64,000 nucleotides of DNA, taken from Cellulosilyticum sp. I15G10I2 (GTDB taxonomy: Bacteria; Bacillota; Clostridia; Lachnospirales; Cellulosilyticaceae). The DNA lies in assembly GCF_900095725.1 (NCBI RefSeq), contig NZ_FMMP01000006.1, forward strand, positions 1-64,000, read 5' to 3'. The notes beneath the pieces are model-generated. The model did not search any database. It was not told where the DNA came from and saw only the letters and a program-made list of their open reading frames with translations. Each line of letters opens with the position of its first letter. Position 1 is the stretch's first letter. Positions 16,967 to 25,068 of the stretch are shown one piece after another. Made by a program: the position numbers and the translations under genes.

Positions 16967-18115
16967 ATGAAATTTACCAACGATAGAAATAAACCTAGAA
17001 ATAATAACACAAGCAAATTTAAGAGTGATAGATCAAGTGGGTTTGGACAAGGAAAGTCAAAGAACGAAGGTTATCAAAAAGAAGGTGCGGGACAAGACAG
17101 ACCCAAACAGGATGGTTATAAAAAAGAAGGGTCATGGCAAGATAGACCCAAACGTGAAAGCTATAAAAAAGAGGGATCATGGCAAGACAAATCCAAACGT
17201 GAAGGTTATAAAAAAGAAGGATCATGGCAAGATAGACCCAAACAAGAAGGCTATAAAAAAGAAGGATCATGGCAAGGTAAACCTAGACAAGATGATTATA
17301 AGCAAAGAGGTTTTAAAGGCAGGGATACAAGACCGAACAGATTTTCAGAAGATAAGTTTGAAGAAGAAAGATCAATCGATGAGAACATTCTCTATGGCAG
17401 AAATGCAGTTATGGAAGCACTAAAGGCAGGAAGAGATATTGATAAGCTTATGGTGCAAAAGGGAGAAAAAGAAGGTTCAATCATCAAGATAGTTGGAGAA
17501 GCTAAAGATAAAGGGATTGTGATTATTGAAGCTGAGAAATCTAAACTAGATGAAGTTACAGGCAGAGAAAAACATCAAGGGGTTGTAGCTTATGCAGCAG
17601 CGCAGAGTTATGTGGAAATAGATGATATTTTACAAGACGCAAAAGATAAAGATGAACATCCTTTTCTACTTATCCTTGAGAATATACAAGACCCTCATAA
17701 TTTAGGAGCTATTATCAGATCAGCTCATAATGCAGGGGTACACGGCATTATTATTCCAAAAAGAAGAGCAGTAGGCCTATCTGGTACAGTTGCTAAATCA
17801 TCGGCAGGCGCTATTGAATATATGAAGGTTGCTAAAGTAACGAATATCTCTCAAACAATTAAGGAACTACAAGAAAAAGGACTTTGGGTTGCCTGTGCGG
17901 ATATGGATGGCAAAATGATGTACGAAGAAAATCTTACAGGGCCTATAGCCATTGTAGTAGGCAGTGAAGGTGAAGGGGTATCTAAACTCACAAAAGAGTC
18001 TTGTGACTATGTGCTGAGTATACCTATGTACGGGCAGGTAACTTCACTTAATGCCTCGGTAGCAGCAAGTATAATGGTTTATGAGGCAGTAAGACAAAGA
18101 AAGTTTAAAGGTTAA
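16967..18115 (+). CDS. rlmB: 23S rRNA (guanosine-2'-O-)-methyltransferase RlmB/TrmH family with repeat-rich N-terminus
   Basis: A 382-residue protein. The C-terminal ~245 residues are a standard SPOUT 2'-O-methyltransferase: substrate-binding domain from NILYGRNAVMEAL, motif 1 NIQDPHNLGAIIRSA, motif 2 VVGSEGEGV, and the knot region IPMYGQVTSLNASVAASI. The first ~130 residues are unusual: a charged disordered stretch with five copies of a 15-residue repeat of the type GYKKEGSWQDRPKQE. This is likely an RNA-contacting tail, which is inference. The gene order after cysS and mrnC supports RlmB over other TrmH-family enzymes. Confidence 0.92.
   Translation: MKFTNDRNKPRNNNTSKFKSDRSSGFGQGKSKNEGYQKEGAGQDRPKQDGYKKEGSWQDRPKRESYKKEGSWQDKSKREGYKKEGSWQDRPKQEGYKKEGSWQGKPRQDDYKQRGFKGRDTRPNRFSEDKFEEERSIDENILYGRNAVMEALKAGRDIDKLMVQKGEKEGSIIKIVGEAKDKGIVIIEAEKSKLDEVTGREKHQGVVAYAAAQSYVEIDDILQDAKDKDEHPFLLILENIQDPHNLGAIIRSAHNAGVHGIIIPKRRAVGLSGTVAKSSAGAIEYMKVAKVTNISQTIKELQEKGLWVACADMDGKMMYEENLTGPIAIVVGSEGEGVSKLTKESCDYVLSIPMYGQVTSLNASVAASIMVYEAVRQRKFKG
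17069..17293 (+). repeat. Five 45-bp in-frame tandem repeats in rlmB
   Basis: Five consecutive 45-bp units each encode about G-Y-K-K-E-G-S-W-Q-D-R-P-K-Q-E. The middle units differ by only a few bases and the outer ones are more diverged, the pattern of growth by slippage or unequal exchange. Unit number may vary between strains. Confidence 0.88.
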
Positions 18116-18118
18116 TGA

Positions 18119-18164
18119 AAAGAAGAACTGGCTAAAGAATGAAATCAATAGCCAGTTCTTCTTT
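18119..18164 (+). terminator. Terminator after rlmB
   Basis: A perfect 15-bp stem AAAGAAGAACTGGCT/AGCCAGTTCTTCTTT with a 16-base loop and a short T-run, starting just after the rlmB stop. It ends the cysE-rlmB transcript before the yacP remnant and sigH. Confidence 0.85.
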
Positions 18165-18195
18165 ATAATATAGAACAGGCTATTGATTTAACCTA

Positions 18196-18224
18196 TTAAC
18201 AAAAAAACATATTTATAGTATACT
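18196..18224 (+). promoter_or_regulatory. Promoter upstream of yacP remnant and sigH
   Basis: TTAACA (18196-18201), a 17-base spacer and TATACT (18219-18224). With the terminator just upstream, this probably gives sigH its own transcription, the transcript running through the dead yacP. Confidence 0.7.
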
Positions 18225-18261
18225 GGAAATAATACCTATCATACGAATAGGGGAGGGATAA

Positions 18262-18611
18262 GAGCGAAAATTTTTATTAGTCGATGGATATAATATGATC
18301 TTTGGTTGGTAATACTTAAATAAAATATTTGATACCTATAACGTAAAAGGCAACTTAGGACAAGTTTGCTTATATAATAAACAGGTTGCTATTATATCCA
18401 CAAAATAAAAAGAAACGACTGATCAGTACATAGAAGAAACAGCTAAGGCTATTCATAATAAATATAAGGTAAGAGTGGCAACCTCAGATGCAACAGAACA
18501 GGTTATTATACTAGTACTAACTCTCCAGCCAAGCATAATCCATTAGAACAATGGATGAATAAAAAAACGTTAGAAAAAATGTAAAAATTACGACGAGGCA
18601 AAGTGGATTAA
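18262..18611 (+). pseudogene. yacP: Decayed yacP (NYN-domain RNA endonuclease) remnant
   Basis: Three family landmarks survive in broken frames. At 18265 the bases encode RKFLLVDGYNMIFGW, the YacP N-terminus, then a stop. Near 18420-18510 a frame reads TTDQYIEETAKAIHNKYKVRVATSDATEQVII, the family middle. At 18585-18608 KLRRGKVD matches the C-terminus. No start codon is in frame with the first block, and stops and frameshifts separate the blocks. A GGGAGGG RBS remains at 18250. The position between rlmB and sigH is that of yacP in other Firmicutes. Confidence 0.85.
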
Positions 18612-18621
18612 GGAGGACTAT

Positions 18622-19275
18622 ATGATGGTTATCCAAGAGCAAAATCTAAGTGTCAAAGAGCTAGAGACTATGAGTGATGAAGAACTAATAGGCTTATATC
18701 ACAACGAGTATAAAGAATCGGTGGAAGTTTTAGTACAGCGGTATAAAAAATTTGTCCGTGCTAAAATTAAGGCAAATTACTTTATAGGAGCAGATAAGGA
18801 AGATTTAGTACAAGAGGGTATGATAGGCCTTTTTAAGGCAATATGTGATTATAATCCGAATAAAGAAACAAGTTTTAGATCATTTGCTGCAATATGTATT
18901 ACTAGACAAGTGAGTACAGCTTTTAAAACAGTATCCAGGCAAAAGCATATGCCTCTTAATACGAGTATCTCTTTAAATCTTCCCATTAGCAGCAAAGGCG
19001 CAGATGAAGAAGAAGAAAATATTACATTGATGGATATTATTAAAAATAATGAATGTATAACACCAGAGGATGAGGTTATTAATCAGGAAAATTTAGAGGT
19101 GTTAAATAGTTACATTTTAAAGGCCCTTAGTAAACTAGAGTGGCAAGTACTCAAGCTTTATACACAAGGGGAGAATTATCATGAAATAGCACGGGTGCTT
19201 GACAGACCAGTTAAAGCTATTGATAATGCACTTCAAAGAATCAAGAAAAAGCTAGGAGACATTCGTAAGAATTAA
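18622..19275 (+). CDS. sigH: RNA polymerase sporulation sigma factor SigH
   Basis: A 217-residue sigma-70-family factor that starts sporulation and transition-state transcription. Region 2 holds KEDLVQEGMIGLFKAICDYNPNKETSFRSFA, and region 4 ends in an HTH around EIARVLDRPVKAIDNALQRIKKKL. Length and sequence fit SigH, as does its place after rlmB and yacP. The start follows AAGGAGG; two ATGs are adjacent (18622, 18625). The genes usually found after it (rpmG, secE, nusG) are not here. Confidence 0.93.
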   Translation: MMVIQEQNLSVKELETMSDEELIGLYHNEYKESVEVLVQRYKKFVRAKIKANYFIGADKEDLVQEGMIGLFKAICDYNPNKETSFRSFAAICITRQVSTAFKTVSRQKHMPLNTSISLNLPISSKGADEEEENITLMDIIKNNECITPEDEVINQENLEVLNSYILKALSKLEWQVLKLYTQGENYHEIARVLDRPVKAIDNALQRIKKKLGDIRKN

Positions 19276-19307
19276 TATATTACTATATAAAACCTATAGT
19301 CATAATT

Positions 19308-19344
19308 AATGCCAGCAGGTAGCAAGCTATCTGCTGGCATTTTA
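19308..19344 (+). terminator. Terminator after sigH
   Basis: A 15-bp stem AATGCCAGCAGGTAG/CTATCTGCTGGCATT with one G-T pair and a 4-base loop, ending in TTTT. It lies between sigH and the convergent small-gene pair. Confidence 0.85.
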
Positions 19345-19372
19345 AATAGAGTGCAGTGTTTAACTTAAGTGA

Positions 19373-19840
19373 TTAGCAACGAGGAAGTACATCTTCAATG
19401 CTGTTTACACGGCTTAAATTAAAGTATACTACCTTATTCGTAGCAAAGTTAACAGTTTTAATAAAACATTTACCTACAGCAATAATAATAACACACATTT
19501 TGCAGCCTTCAACGTGGATGATAGCTCTTTGATTAATAAGTCTGCAAGCAGCGTCTCTTAAACTGCATCCACATGGTACGTCAGTATTATTATAGCATGG
19601 GCTTGATATACCACCTACACCAATTGGTTCATTTGGAAGAAAATCTGATGGGCAAGAGTCTACACAAATAGGTCTTATATTATCACATCCATCAGCATAA
19701 GGGCTAACAGCACCAGCAACAGGCCCACAAGGACAAGGACTTGGGCCAACATAAGGGCTAGCGGCACCAGGGTAAGGACTTACAGCGCCAGCAAAAGGGC
19801 GAGTATAATAACTTCCTACATTCTTTTTACAACAACTCAT
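19373..19840 (-). CDS. Cys/Pro/Gly-rich protein, putative spore surface protein
   Basis: A 155-residue protein in two parts. Residues 1-~95 are low complexity with repeats of the type AGAVSPY and many Cys, Pro and Gly. Residues ~100-152 form a compact domain (NQRAIIHVEGCKMCVIII to NSIEDVLP) that is also the whole of the neighbouring 62-residue protein. It has 13 or so Cys and no signal peptide. AAGGAGG precedes the ATG. I do not recognise a named family. The composition and the SigK-like promoter upstream of the pair suggest a spore coat component; this is inference. Confidence 0.7.
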   Translation of the reverse strand: MSCCKKNVGSYYTRPFAGAVSPYPGAASPYVGPSPCPCGPVAGAVSPYADGCDNIRPICVDSCPSDFLPNEPIGVGGISSPCYNNTDVPCGCSLRDAACRLINQRAIIHVEGCKMCVIIIAVGKCFIKTVNFATNKVVYFNLSRVNSIEDVLPRC

Positions 19841-19892
19841 ATTAAATCCTCCTTAATTAATTATATAGAAAAAGCAAAGTCAAAGATTACAA

Positions 19893-20081
19893 TTAAGGTA
19901 AAAGATCTTCAATGTAATCTATACGGTCAAAGTTGAAATACTTAACGTTACCAGTACCAAGTTCAATTGCCCTTATATAACAAGGGCAAATTTGTGCTAT
20001 GATTACACAGTAATTACAACGATCAATGTGAATAATTACTTTTTGATTCACAAGACATCCTAAATCATGTTGATATGACAT
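19893..20081 (-). CDS. Small conserved-domain protein, paralog of the downstream gene's C-terminus
   Basis: A 62-residue protein with a strong AGGAGG RBS. Nearly the whole sequence aligns with residues ~103-152 of the next gene: NQKVIIHIDRCNYCVIIAQ, CYIRAIELGTGNVKYFNF and DYIEDLLP all have counterparts there. The two CxxC-like cysteines are conserved. It lies 52 bases upstream of its paralog on the same strand and has its own SigK-like promoter. A tandem duplication, with one copy later gaining a low-complexity N-terminus, is likely. Function unknown. Confidence 0.7.
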   Translation of the reverse strand: MSYQHDLGCLVNQKVIIHIDRCNYCVIIAQICPCYIRAIELGTGNVKYFNFDRIDYIEDLLP

Positions 20082-20159
20082 AAAAATACCTCCTAAATTA
20101 TTTATTAAATCTAGAGCTATAGAGAAGCGGTATTTTTGCCGCGTTATTTTTCTCTAATA

Positions 20160-20188
20160 TAAGGTATGAAACTTTTGGAATATTTGTT
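20160..20188 (-). promoter_or_regulatory. SigK-like promoter of the small-protein pair
   Basis: Read on the minus strand: AACA (20188-20185), 16 bases, then CATACCTTA (20168-20160). This matches the mother-cell SigK consensus (mACm, N16-17, CATAnnnTA) at every defined position. Transcription would start ~70 bases before the 62-residue gene. A gcgg/ccgc hairpin near 20128-20142 lies in the leader. Confidence 0.6.
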
Positions 20189-20311
20189 ACAAATATGTCG
20201 AAAAAATAGATAATTACTTATTTTCTAATTCATTGATAAGCATATCTTTAAATAGCGTAGTAGTGTTTCATATAAAACCGTAAAAAAAATCATAGATCGC
20301 TTAATAATATT

Positions 20312-20339
20312 TTGCTTTTAAGCAATATAATGTTATAAT
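20312..20339 (+). promoter_or_regulatory. Promoter of thrC
   Basis: An extended -10 TGTTATAAT ends at 20339, with a weak TTGCTT 16 bases before the hexamer. Transcription would start ~50 bases before thrC. Confidence 0.55.
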
Positions 20340-20396
20340 CACATATATAAAAAATGTATAGTCATATTAGTGATATTCAGTGAAAGGAAGATATAA

Positions 20397-21878
20397 ATGA
20401 GTCTTTATACAAGTACTAGAAAAAAATTAGAAAATCTTACAGCCACACAAGCTATCCTTCAAGGCTTATCTGATGAGGGGGGACTATTTGTACCGACAGA
20501 GATTCCAGCAGTGGATTTTAGTTTAGAAGAGATGTTGGGGTGGAATTATAAAGAGCTTGCTTACCGAGTAATAAAACTATTTTTTGAAGATATAGCAGCA
20601 CAAGATTTAAGACACTGCATTGAAAATGCTTATGACGAAAAATTTGATGACAAAGAGATTACGCCACTCGTAACGACAGAGTCAGCAAACTTTCTGGAGC
20701 TTTTTCATGGGCCGACTATTGCTTTTAAAGATATGGCCTTATCGATTTTACCTTATTTCATGCTAACGAGTAAAAAATATAATAAAGAAAGTAAAGATAT
20801 TGTTATTTTAACAGCTACATCAGGAGACACTGGTAAAGCCGCACTCGAAGGCTTTGCAGATGTTGAGGGAACAAAAATCATCGTTTTTTTCCCAGAAGAC
20901 GGCGTAAGTGAAGTTCAAAAGAGACAAATGGTAACGCAAGAAGGTAAGAATACGTTAGTGGTGGGCGTTAAAGGTAATTTTGATGATTGTCAAACTGGTG
21001 TAAAAGAAATATTTGCAGACAGAGCATTTGAACAAGAAATAGCAGGTAAAAATTATAAGCTTTCATCAGCAAATTCAATTAATATAGGCAGACTTGTGCC
21101 ACAGGTGGTATACTATTTTGCAGCCTATACAAAACTAATTAGAGAAAATAAAATTAAAGTTGGCGAGCCAATGAATGTTGTTGTTCCAACAGGTAACTTT
21201 GGGAATATCCTTGCAGCTTATTATGCGAAGCATATGGGACTCCCTATCAATAAATTTATTTGTGCTTCAAACACTAATAAAGTTTTATTTGATTTCTTTG
21301 ATAAAGGAACTTATGACAGAAATAGGGATTTTCATTTAACTATTTCACCATCTATGGATATTTTAATATCCAGTAACCTAGAGAGACTGCTTTATCATAT
21401 AAGTGGAGAAGATACACATCTTGTAGCTAATATGATGGAACAACTTAAAAAAGAGGGTAAATATACAGTTACTAAAGAGATGAAAGATCAACTTAGTGAT
21501 TTCTATGGTGGCTATGCAGATGACGAAACAACAAAGGCTTATATCAAAAAGATATATGAAGAAGAAGGGTATCTGATGGATACGCATACTGCTGTAGCCT
21601 ATGCTGTATATGATAAATACATGCAAGAAACAAATGATACAGTGCCTAGTGTGATTATTTCTACAGCAAGTCCCTATAAATTTACAAGCAGTGTTATGAC
21701 TGCCCTAGATGATAAATATCAGGCTATTGATGACTTCACATTATTAGATGAGATGCATACACTTATAAAAGGAGCTATGCCAAAGGCAATGGATCAAATT
21801 GCTCACAAAGAGATTAAACACAAAACAGTTTGTGAGATTAATGAAATGAAGCATATCGTAAGTAGTTTTTTGGTATAA
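20397..21878 (+). CDS. thrC: Threonine synthase
   Basis: A 493-residue PLP enzyme that converts O-phosphohomoserine to threonine. The PLP lysine is in HGPTIAFKDMAL (residue ~111). The phosphate-binding loop region includes TATSGDTGKAALEGF, and the N-terminal YTSTRKK segment is typical. Length matches the long clostridial/yeast-type ThrC class. It starts behind GAAAGGAAG from its own promoter. Other threonine genes are not adjacent. Confidence 0.96.
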   Translation: MSLYTSTRKKLENLTATQAILQGLSDEGGLFVPTEIPAVDFSLEEMLGWNYKELAYRVIKLFFEDIAAQDLRHCIENAYDEKFDDKEITPLVTTESANFLELFHGPTIAFKDMALSILPYFMLTSKKYNKESKDIVILTATSGDTGKAALEGFADVEGTKIIVFFPEDGVSEVQKRQMVTQEGKNTLVVGVKGNFDDCQTGVKEIFADRAFEQEIAGKNYKLSSANSINIGRLVPQVVYYFAAYTKLIRENKIKVGEPMNVVVPTGNFGNILAAYYAKHMGLPINKFICASNTNKVLFDFFDKGTYDRNRDFHLTISPSMDILISSNLERLLYHISGEDTHLVANMMEQLKKEGKYTVTKEMKDQLSDFYGGYADDETTKAYIKKIYEEEGYLMDTHTAVAYAVYDKYMQETNDTVPSVIISTASPYKFTSSVMTALDDKYQAIDDFTLLDEMHTLIKGAMPKAMDQIAHKEIKHKTVCEINEMKHIVSSFLV

Positions 21879-21953
21879 TAATACAAACTCCTATTCCATA
21901 TATATAGATTGAATAGAATCCAGAGCAATATGTAAAAATAAGGAGTGGTAAAA

Positions 21954-22454
21954 TTGAAAGAAGTAATGTATAATGATTATGCTAAACAGGCATTAGAGAC
22001 ACTTGCTAAAGGTGCATTCTTAAATGTTAGGGCAGGCCAAGAAGATAATACCATGACAATTGGATGGGGAAGTATAGGCTTTATGTGGAGTAGACCTGTT
22101 TTTATGGTTATGGTAAGATATTCAAGACATACCTATCAACTGATAGAAAAGTCTAATTGTTTTACAGTGAGTATACCCATGCATGGGCAGCTTAAAAAGG
22201 AACTTGGGTATTGCGGCAGTAAATCAGGAAGAGACTGTAACAAATGGCAGGATTTAAATCTTACAAAGATAGAGGCAAATCATGTAGACGCACCCCTTGT
22301 AGGTGAGTGTGACTTGCACTATGAATGTAAAATAATAAGTAAACAAGAAGTTACCTCCAACACTATCACATCTGATATGGTAACAACATTTTATAATAAT
22401 AATGACTACCATGTGCTTTATTATGGCGAAATAGTAGGAACTTATTTAAAGTAA
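21954..22454 (+). CDS. Flavin reductase-like (FMN-binding) domain protein
   Basis: A ~167-residue flavin reductase-like protein with a split-barrel FMN fold. The core [34 protein letters not shown] is typical of the family, with SIPM and the late HYECKI segment. A GTG at 21945 is in frame but lies inside the AAGGAG ribosome site; the TTG at 21954 sits eight bases after that site and is preferred. Family members bind FMN and may act as reductases or flavoredoxins. The partner is unknown. Confidence 0.82.
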   Translation: MKEVMYNDYAKQALETLAKGAFLNVRAGQEDNTMTIGWGSIGFMWSRPVFMVMVRYSRHTYQLIEKSNCFTVSIPMHGQLKKELGYCGSKSGRDCNKWQDLNLTKIEANHVDAPLVGECDLHYECKIISKQEVTSNTITSDMVTTFYNNNDYHVLYYGEIVGTYLK

Positions 22455-22468
22455 AAAGGAGAATTTTA

Positions 22469-22975
22469 ATGAGTTTATATGAACAATGGAATAACTATGG
22501 TGAAGATGCTAAAGAAAGATCAGTAGAGGAATACAAAAAAGTAGTTGAAAATTATTTGGCAAGAGAACGAGATGTTTATGATTATCTGTTGTCTCATTTA
22601 GAAGAAGTAGTGGAAGGCTCGATATCAGAGCTTGGTGAACGTTTTAATATGAATGATGTTGAGTTTTTAGGATTTGTAGATGGCATCAATTCAAGTCTTA
22701 AAAATGGAGAATATAATCTTGAAGAATTAGATGGATCTTCTATTGTAAAATTAGAATTCGACTTAGAAAAGCTATACTGGAATATGTTAGATGCTAAGGC
22801 CGAGTGGCTTTATAATTTACCACAGTGGGAAGAACTTTTACCAGCTGAGCAAAGGATGAATATCAAAAAAGAATATAATAAAACAAAAACAGTTGTAAAA
22901 GATAAAAAAGTTGGTCGTAATGACGCTTGTCCTTGTGGAAGCGGTAAGAAATACAAACAATGCTGTATGAAATAA
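22469..22975 (+). CDS. SEC-C domain protein
   Basis: A 168-residue acidic, helical protein ending in a SEC-C zinc motif ([13 protein letters not shown], last ~16 residues), the element found at the SecA C-terminus and on many stand-alone proteins. The N-terminal 140 residues are helical with no catalytic motif I can name. It lies 14 bases after the flavin reductase-like gene and ends in a terminator. A second, unrelated SEC-C protein is at 47956. Function unknown. Confidence 0.8.
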   Translation: MSLYEQWNNYGEDAKERSVEEYKKVVENYLARERDVYDYLLSHLEEVVEGSISELGERFNMNDVEFLGFVDGINSSLKNGEYNLEELDGSSIVKLEFDLEKLYWNMLDAKAEWLYNLPQWEELLPAEQRMNIKKEYNKTKTVVKDKKVGRNDACPCGSGKKYKQCCMK

Positions 22976-22998
22976 CTGCTTAATAAGCAGTTATTTTT
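22971..22998 (+). terminator. Terminator overlapping the SEC-C gene stop
   Basis: AATAACTGCTTA and its complement form a 12-bp stem followed by TTTTT. The stop codon TAA lies within the 5' arm. Confidence 0.88.
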
Positions 22999-23024
22999 TA
23001 AATGTATGAGAGGAATGAAGTTGA

Positions 23025-23537
23025 ATGGATATCAAATGGTCATACTATCTTATAGTACTTATTTACATACTTGTGAGTATACTTAAGGTCATAAATAATA
23101 CTTTGGCGGTGGATTTTAAAAAACTAAATAAGAACACTATTCAATTAACAGCAATTAAAAAGGACTTTTTCACCACAGTAAGTTGTATTTGCATAGTAGT
23201 GACAATTTTCATTAATAGTGCAGCATTACTAGGCGGTAAAACCATTAATAAAGCGAGTATCTTGATTACGCTTTTAGTTGTTGGTTTTACAATTCTTAAT
23301 AGCTACTTAAAACTATTTATTTCACCTGAAAATGAATCTATTCTTTTACTCGGGTACTTGCTAAAAAAAGATGATGTAGAGACAATTAGAACTAAGGAAA
23401 GAAAAGGCTATACATCTTTTGATATTACTTTTACAAAAGAAATTGATAGCTACAATTATATTAAATTGTTAGTTTTTGGAGAAAATAGAAAAAAATTCGA
23501 AGAAATTCTTACTAAATTAATAAAAGAAAATGGCTAA
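23025..23537 (+). CDS. Hypothetical membrane protein (170 aa)
   Basis: A 170-residue protein with three predicted membrane segments (about residues 5-25, 48-70 and 75-95) followed by a soluble C-terminal half of ~75 residues with alternating strands. The layout (membrane anchor plus a small domain beginning ISPENESILLLGYL) resembles small clostridial membrane proteins with a PH-like C-terminus, but I cannot assign a family. RBS GAGAGGA. It stands alone between two terminators. Confidence 0.65.
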   Translation: MDIKWSYYLIVLIYILVSILKVINNTLAVDFKKLNKNTIQLTAIKKDFFTTVSCICIVVTIFINSAALLGGKTINKASILITLLVVGFTILNSYLKLFISPENESILLLGYLLKKDDVETIRTKERKGYTSFDITFTKEIDSYNYIKLLVFGENRKKFEEILTKLIKENG

Positions 23538-23582
23538 AGAACCTTATATCTTATGAAGATATAAGGTTCTTTAGCCATTTTA
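23527..23582. terminator. Long perfect terminator stem before the V-ATPase operon
   Basis: AAAATGGCTAAAGAACCTTATATCTT-type arms of 26 bases pair perfectly around a 4-base loop and end in TTTT. The upstream gene's stop codon lies inside the 5' arm. Confidence 0.92.
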
Positions 23583-23680
23583 AAAATAGTTCTTTATTTT
23601 TTGTAATAAAGTGATAGAATATAAACATAAATTTAATACATTACGATTCATAATAGATGGATGCATAGAGAGGGTTTTGT

Positions 23681-24010
23681 ATGGAAGATTGTATGGAAGA
23701 TATTATCAAACAAATTATTCAAATTGATTCTATAGCCTTGAGTACGAAACAAAATAATGAAGAGTTACTTCGATTAAGAAAAGAACAGTACGAAGAGGAA
23801 ATGAAAATATATGAAGAGCAAACCATAAAAGAAGCTAATAAAAAAGCTGAGGAACTTTATAATCAGGTTATAGCAGGTGGTATGCTGCAATGTCAACTAG
23901 ACGAAGAAAGATGCAAACAAGCAACACTTCTTATAGAAAATCATTATTTACAAGTGGAGAATCTCATGCTTGATAAGCTATTTAATGAACTTTTTTTAGC
24001 GGAGGAATAA
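23681..24010 (+). CDS. V-type ATP synthase peripheral stalk subunit G/H-like
   Basis: A 109-residue, highly charged, almost all-helical protein with a long coiled coil (about residues 20-65). As the first gene of a V-type ATPase operon it is most likely the stalk subunit G/H (NtpF/AtpH) that pairs with subunit E. Sequence is poorly conserved in this family, so position is the main evidence. ATG 23681 follows GAGAGGG; a second in-frame ATG lies 12 bases on. Confidence 0.72.
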   Translation: MEDCMEDIIKQIIQIDSIALSTKQNNEELLRLRKEQYEEEMKIYEEQTIKEANKKAEELYNQVIAGGMLQCQLDEERCKQATLLIENHYLQVENLMLDKLFNELFLAEE

Positions 24011-24011
24011 A

Positions 24012-25049
24012 ATGAATGCTTTTGCGGCGTATGGGGCAATCAACACTAAAATACATGCCAGAAAAAAAAGTTTGCTCTCAAATAAAGAGTGGCAAAAAAC
24101 AGTAGAATTTAAATCAGTTGTACAGGTCATAGACTTTTTGAAAAAAAGACCAGGGTATAAACGCCTTCTAAATGACTATAAAATAGAGGACGTACATCGT
24201 ACAGAATTAGAAGTTGTTTTAGATCGGTATATTGTGAGTGAAATAGAAAACATGCTGCATTATTTTTCAGGCAGCTATAAAGTGTTTTTCAAAACATTTT
24301 TAATGGAATATGAAATAAATGATCTGCAGTTATTACTAAGAAGTATCTCAAGAAATGAAAATATGCAGGGAATCGAACATTTTTTTGTACACTCCCAAAA
24401 GTATGGTTTGACCATATATGATAAACTCATAACTTGTAAAAATGTAATACAGTTTATAGAGGCACTTAAAGGAACGATTTACTATGATACTCTGAAAACA
24501 ATGGCCGAAGAGGATATAGCTAAAAGAGAGTTTCATATGGAAATGAAGCTCTATATTTTATTCTACAAACAGCTAATGGAAGTTGCTGAACAGTTAGCGC
24601 CCAAAGATAAGAAAATTGCTAAGAAGATAATAGGCACAAAAATTGATTTAATTAATATACAATGGATTTATAGAGCCACAAAATATTATGATATCTCTCC
24701 AGAGGAAATACTTATTTATAGTTTACCTTTTGGCGATAAAGTAAATTATCAAAGGTTAAAGATTTTAAGCTACACTAAAAATTTAGATGAGTATAAAAAA
24801 CTTGTTCAAAGATATATTTCTTCATCTCTTTTTCAAGAGGAAAGTGATGCTTTTCTTGAACATACCATTGATAGACAACTTTATCATTATATAATGAGGA
24901 TGAATACACGAGAAGAAAATATCTCATTGTCTTTAGCATATATCTACACGCTTTATATAGAAGTACAAGATTTAGTTGCTCTTACAGAAGGCATAAGATA
25001 TACTTTGCCACAAGATGAACTGAAAAAATATTTGGTTCATACAATATAA
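24012..25049 (+). CDS. V-type ATP synthase subunit C
   Basis: A 345-residue V/A-ATPase subunit C (NtpC/AtpC), the socket joining the central rotor shaft to the membrane ring. It opens with FAAYGAINTKIHARKKSLLS, typical of the family, and is helical with repeated LLLRSISR-type segments. It starts one base after the stalk gene. Placing C before I is unlike the Enterococcus ntp order, where C follows E. Confidence 0.88.
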   Translation: MNAFAAYGAINTKIHARKKSLLSNKEWQKTVEFKSVVQVIDFLKKRPGYKRLLNDYKIEDVHRTELEVVLDRYIVSEIENMLHYFSGSYKVFFKTFLMEYEINDLQLLLRSISRNENMQGIEHFFVHSQKYGLTIYDKLITCKNVIQFIEALKGTIYYDTLKTMAEEDIAKREFHMEMKLYILFYKQLMEVAEQLAPKDKKIAKKIIGTKIDLINIQWIYRATKYYDISPEEILIYSLPFGDKVNYQRLKILSYTKNLDEYKKLVQRYISSSLFQEESDAFLEHTIDRQLYHYIMRMNTREENISLSLAYIYTLYIEVQDLVALTEGIRYTLPQDELKKYLVHTI

Positions 25050-25068
25050 AGAGCGGAGGAGGCTATAC

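Noticed and set aside
17069-17293. CRISPR-like periodic repeats
   Set aside because: The 45-bp units are contiguous with no spacers and encode a protein repeat. No cas genes are in the window.
17025-17423. 132-codon frame within the rlmB repeats
   Set aside because: The 45-bp repeat keeps all three forward frames open; the in-frame RlmB product is the real one.
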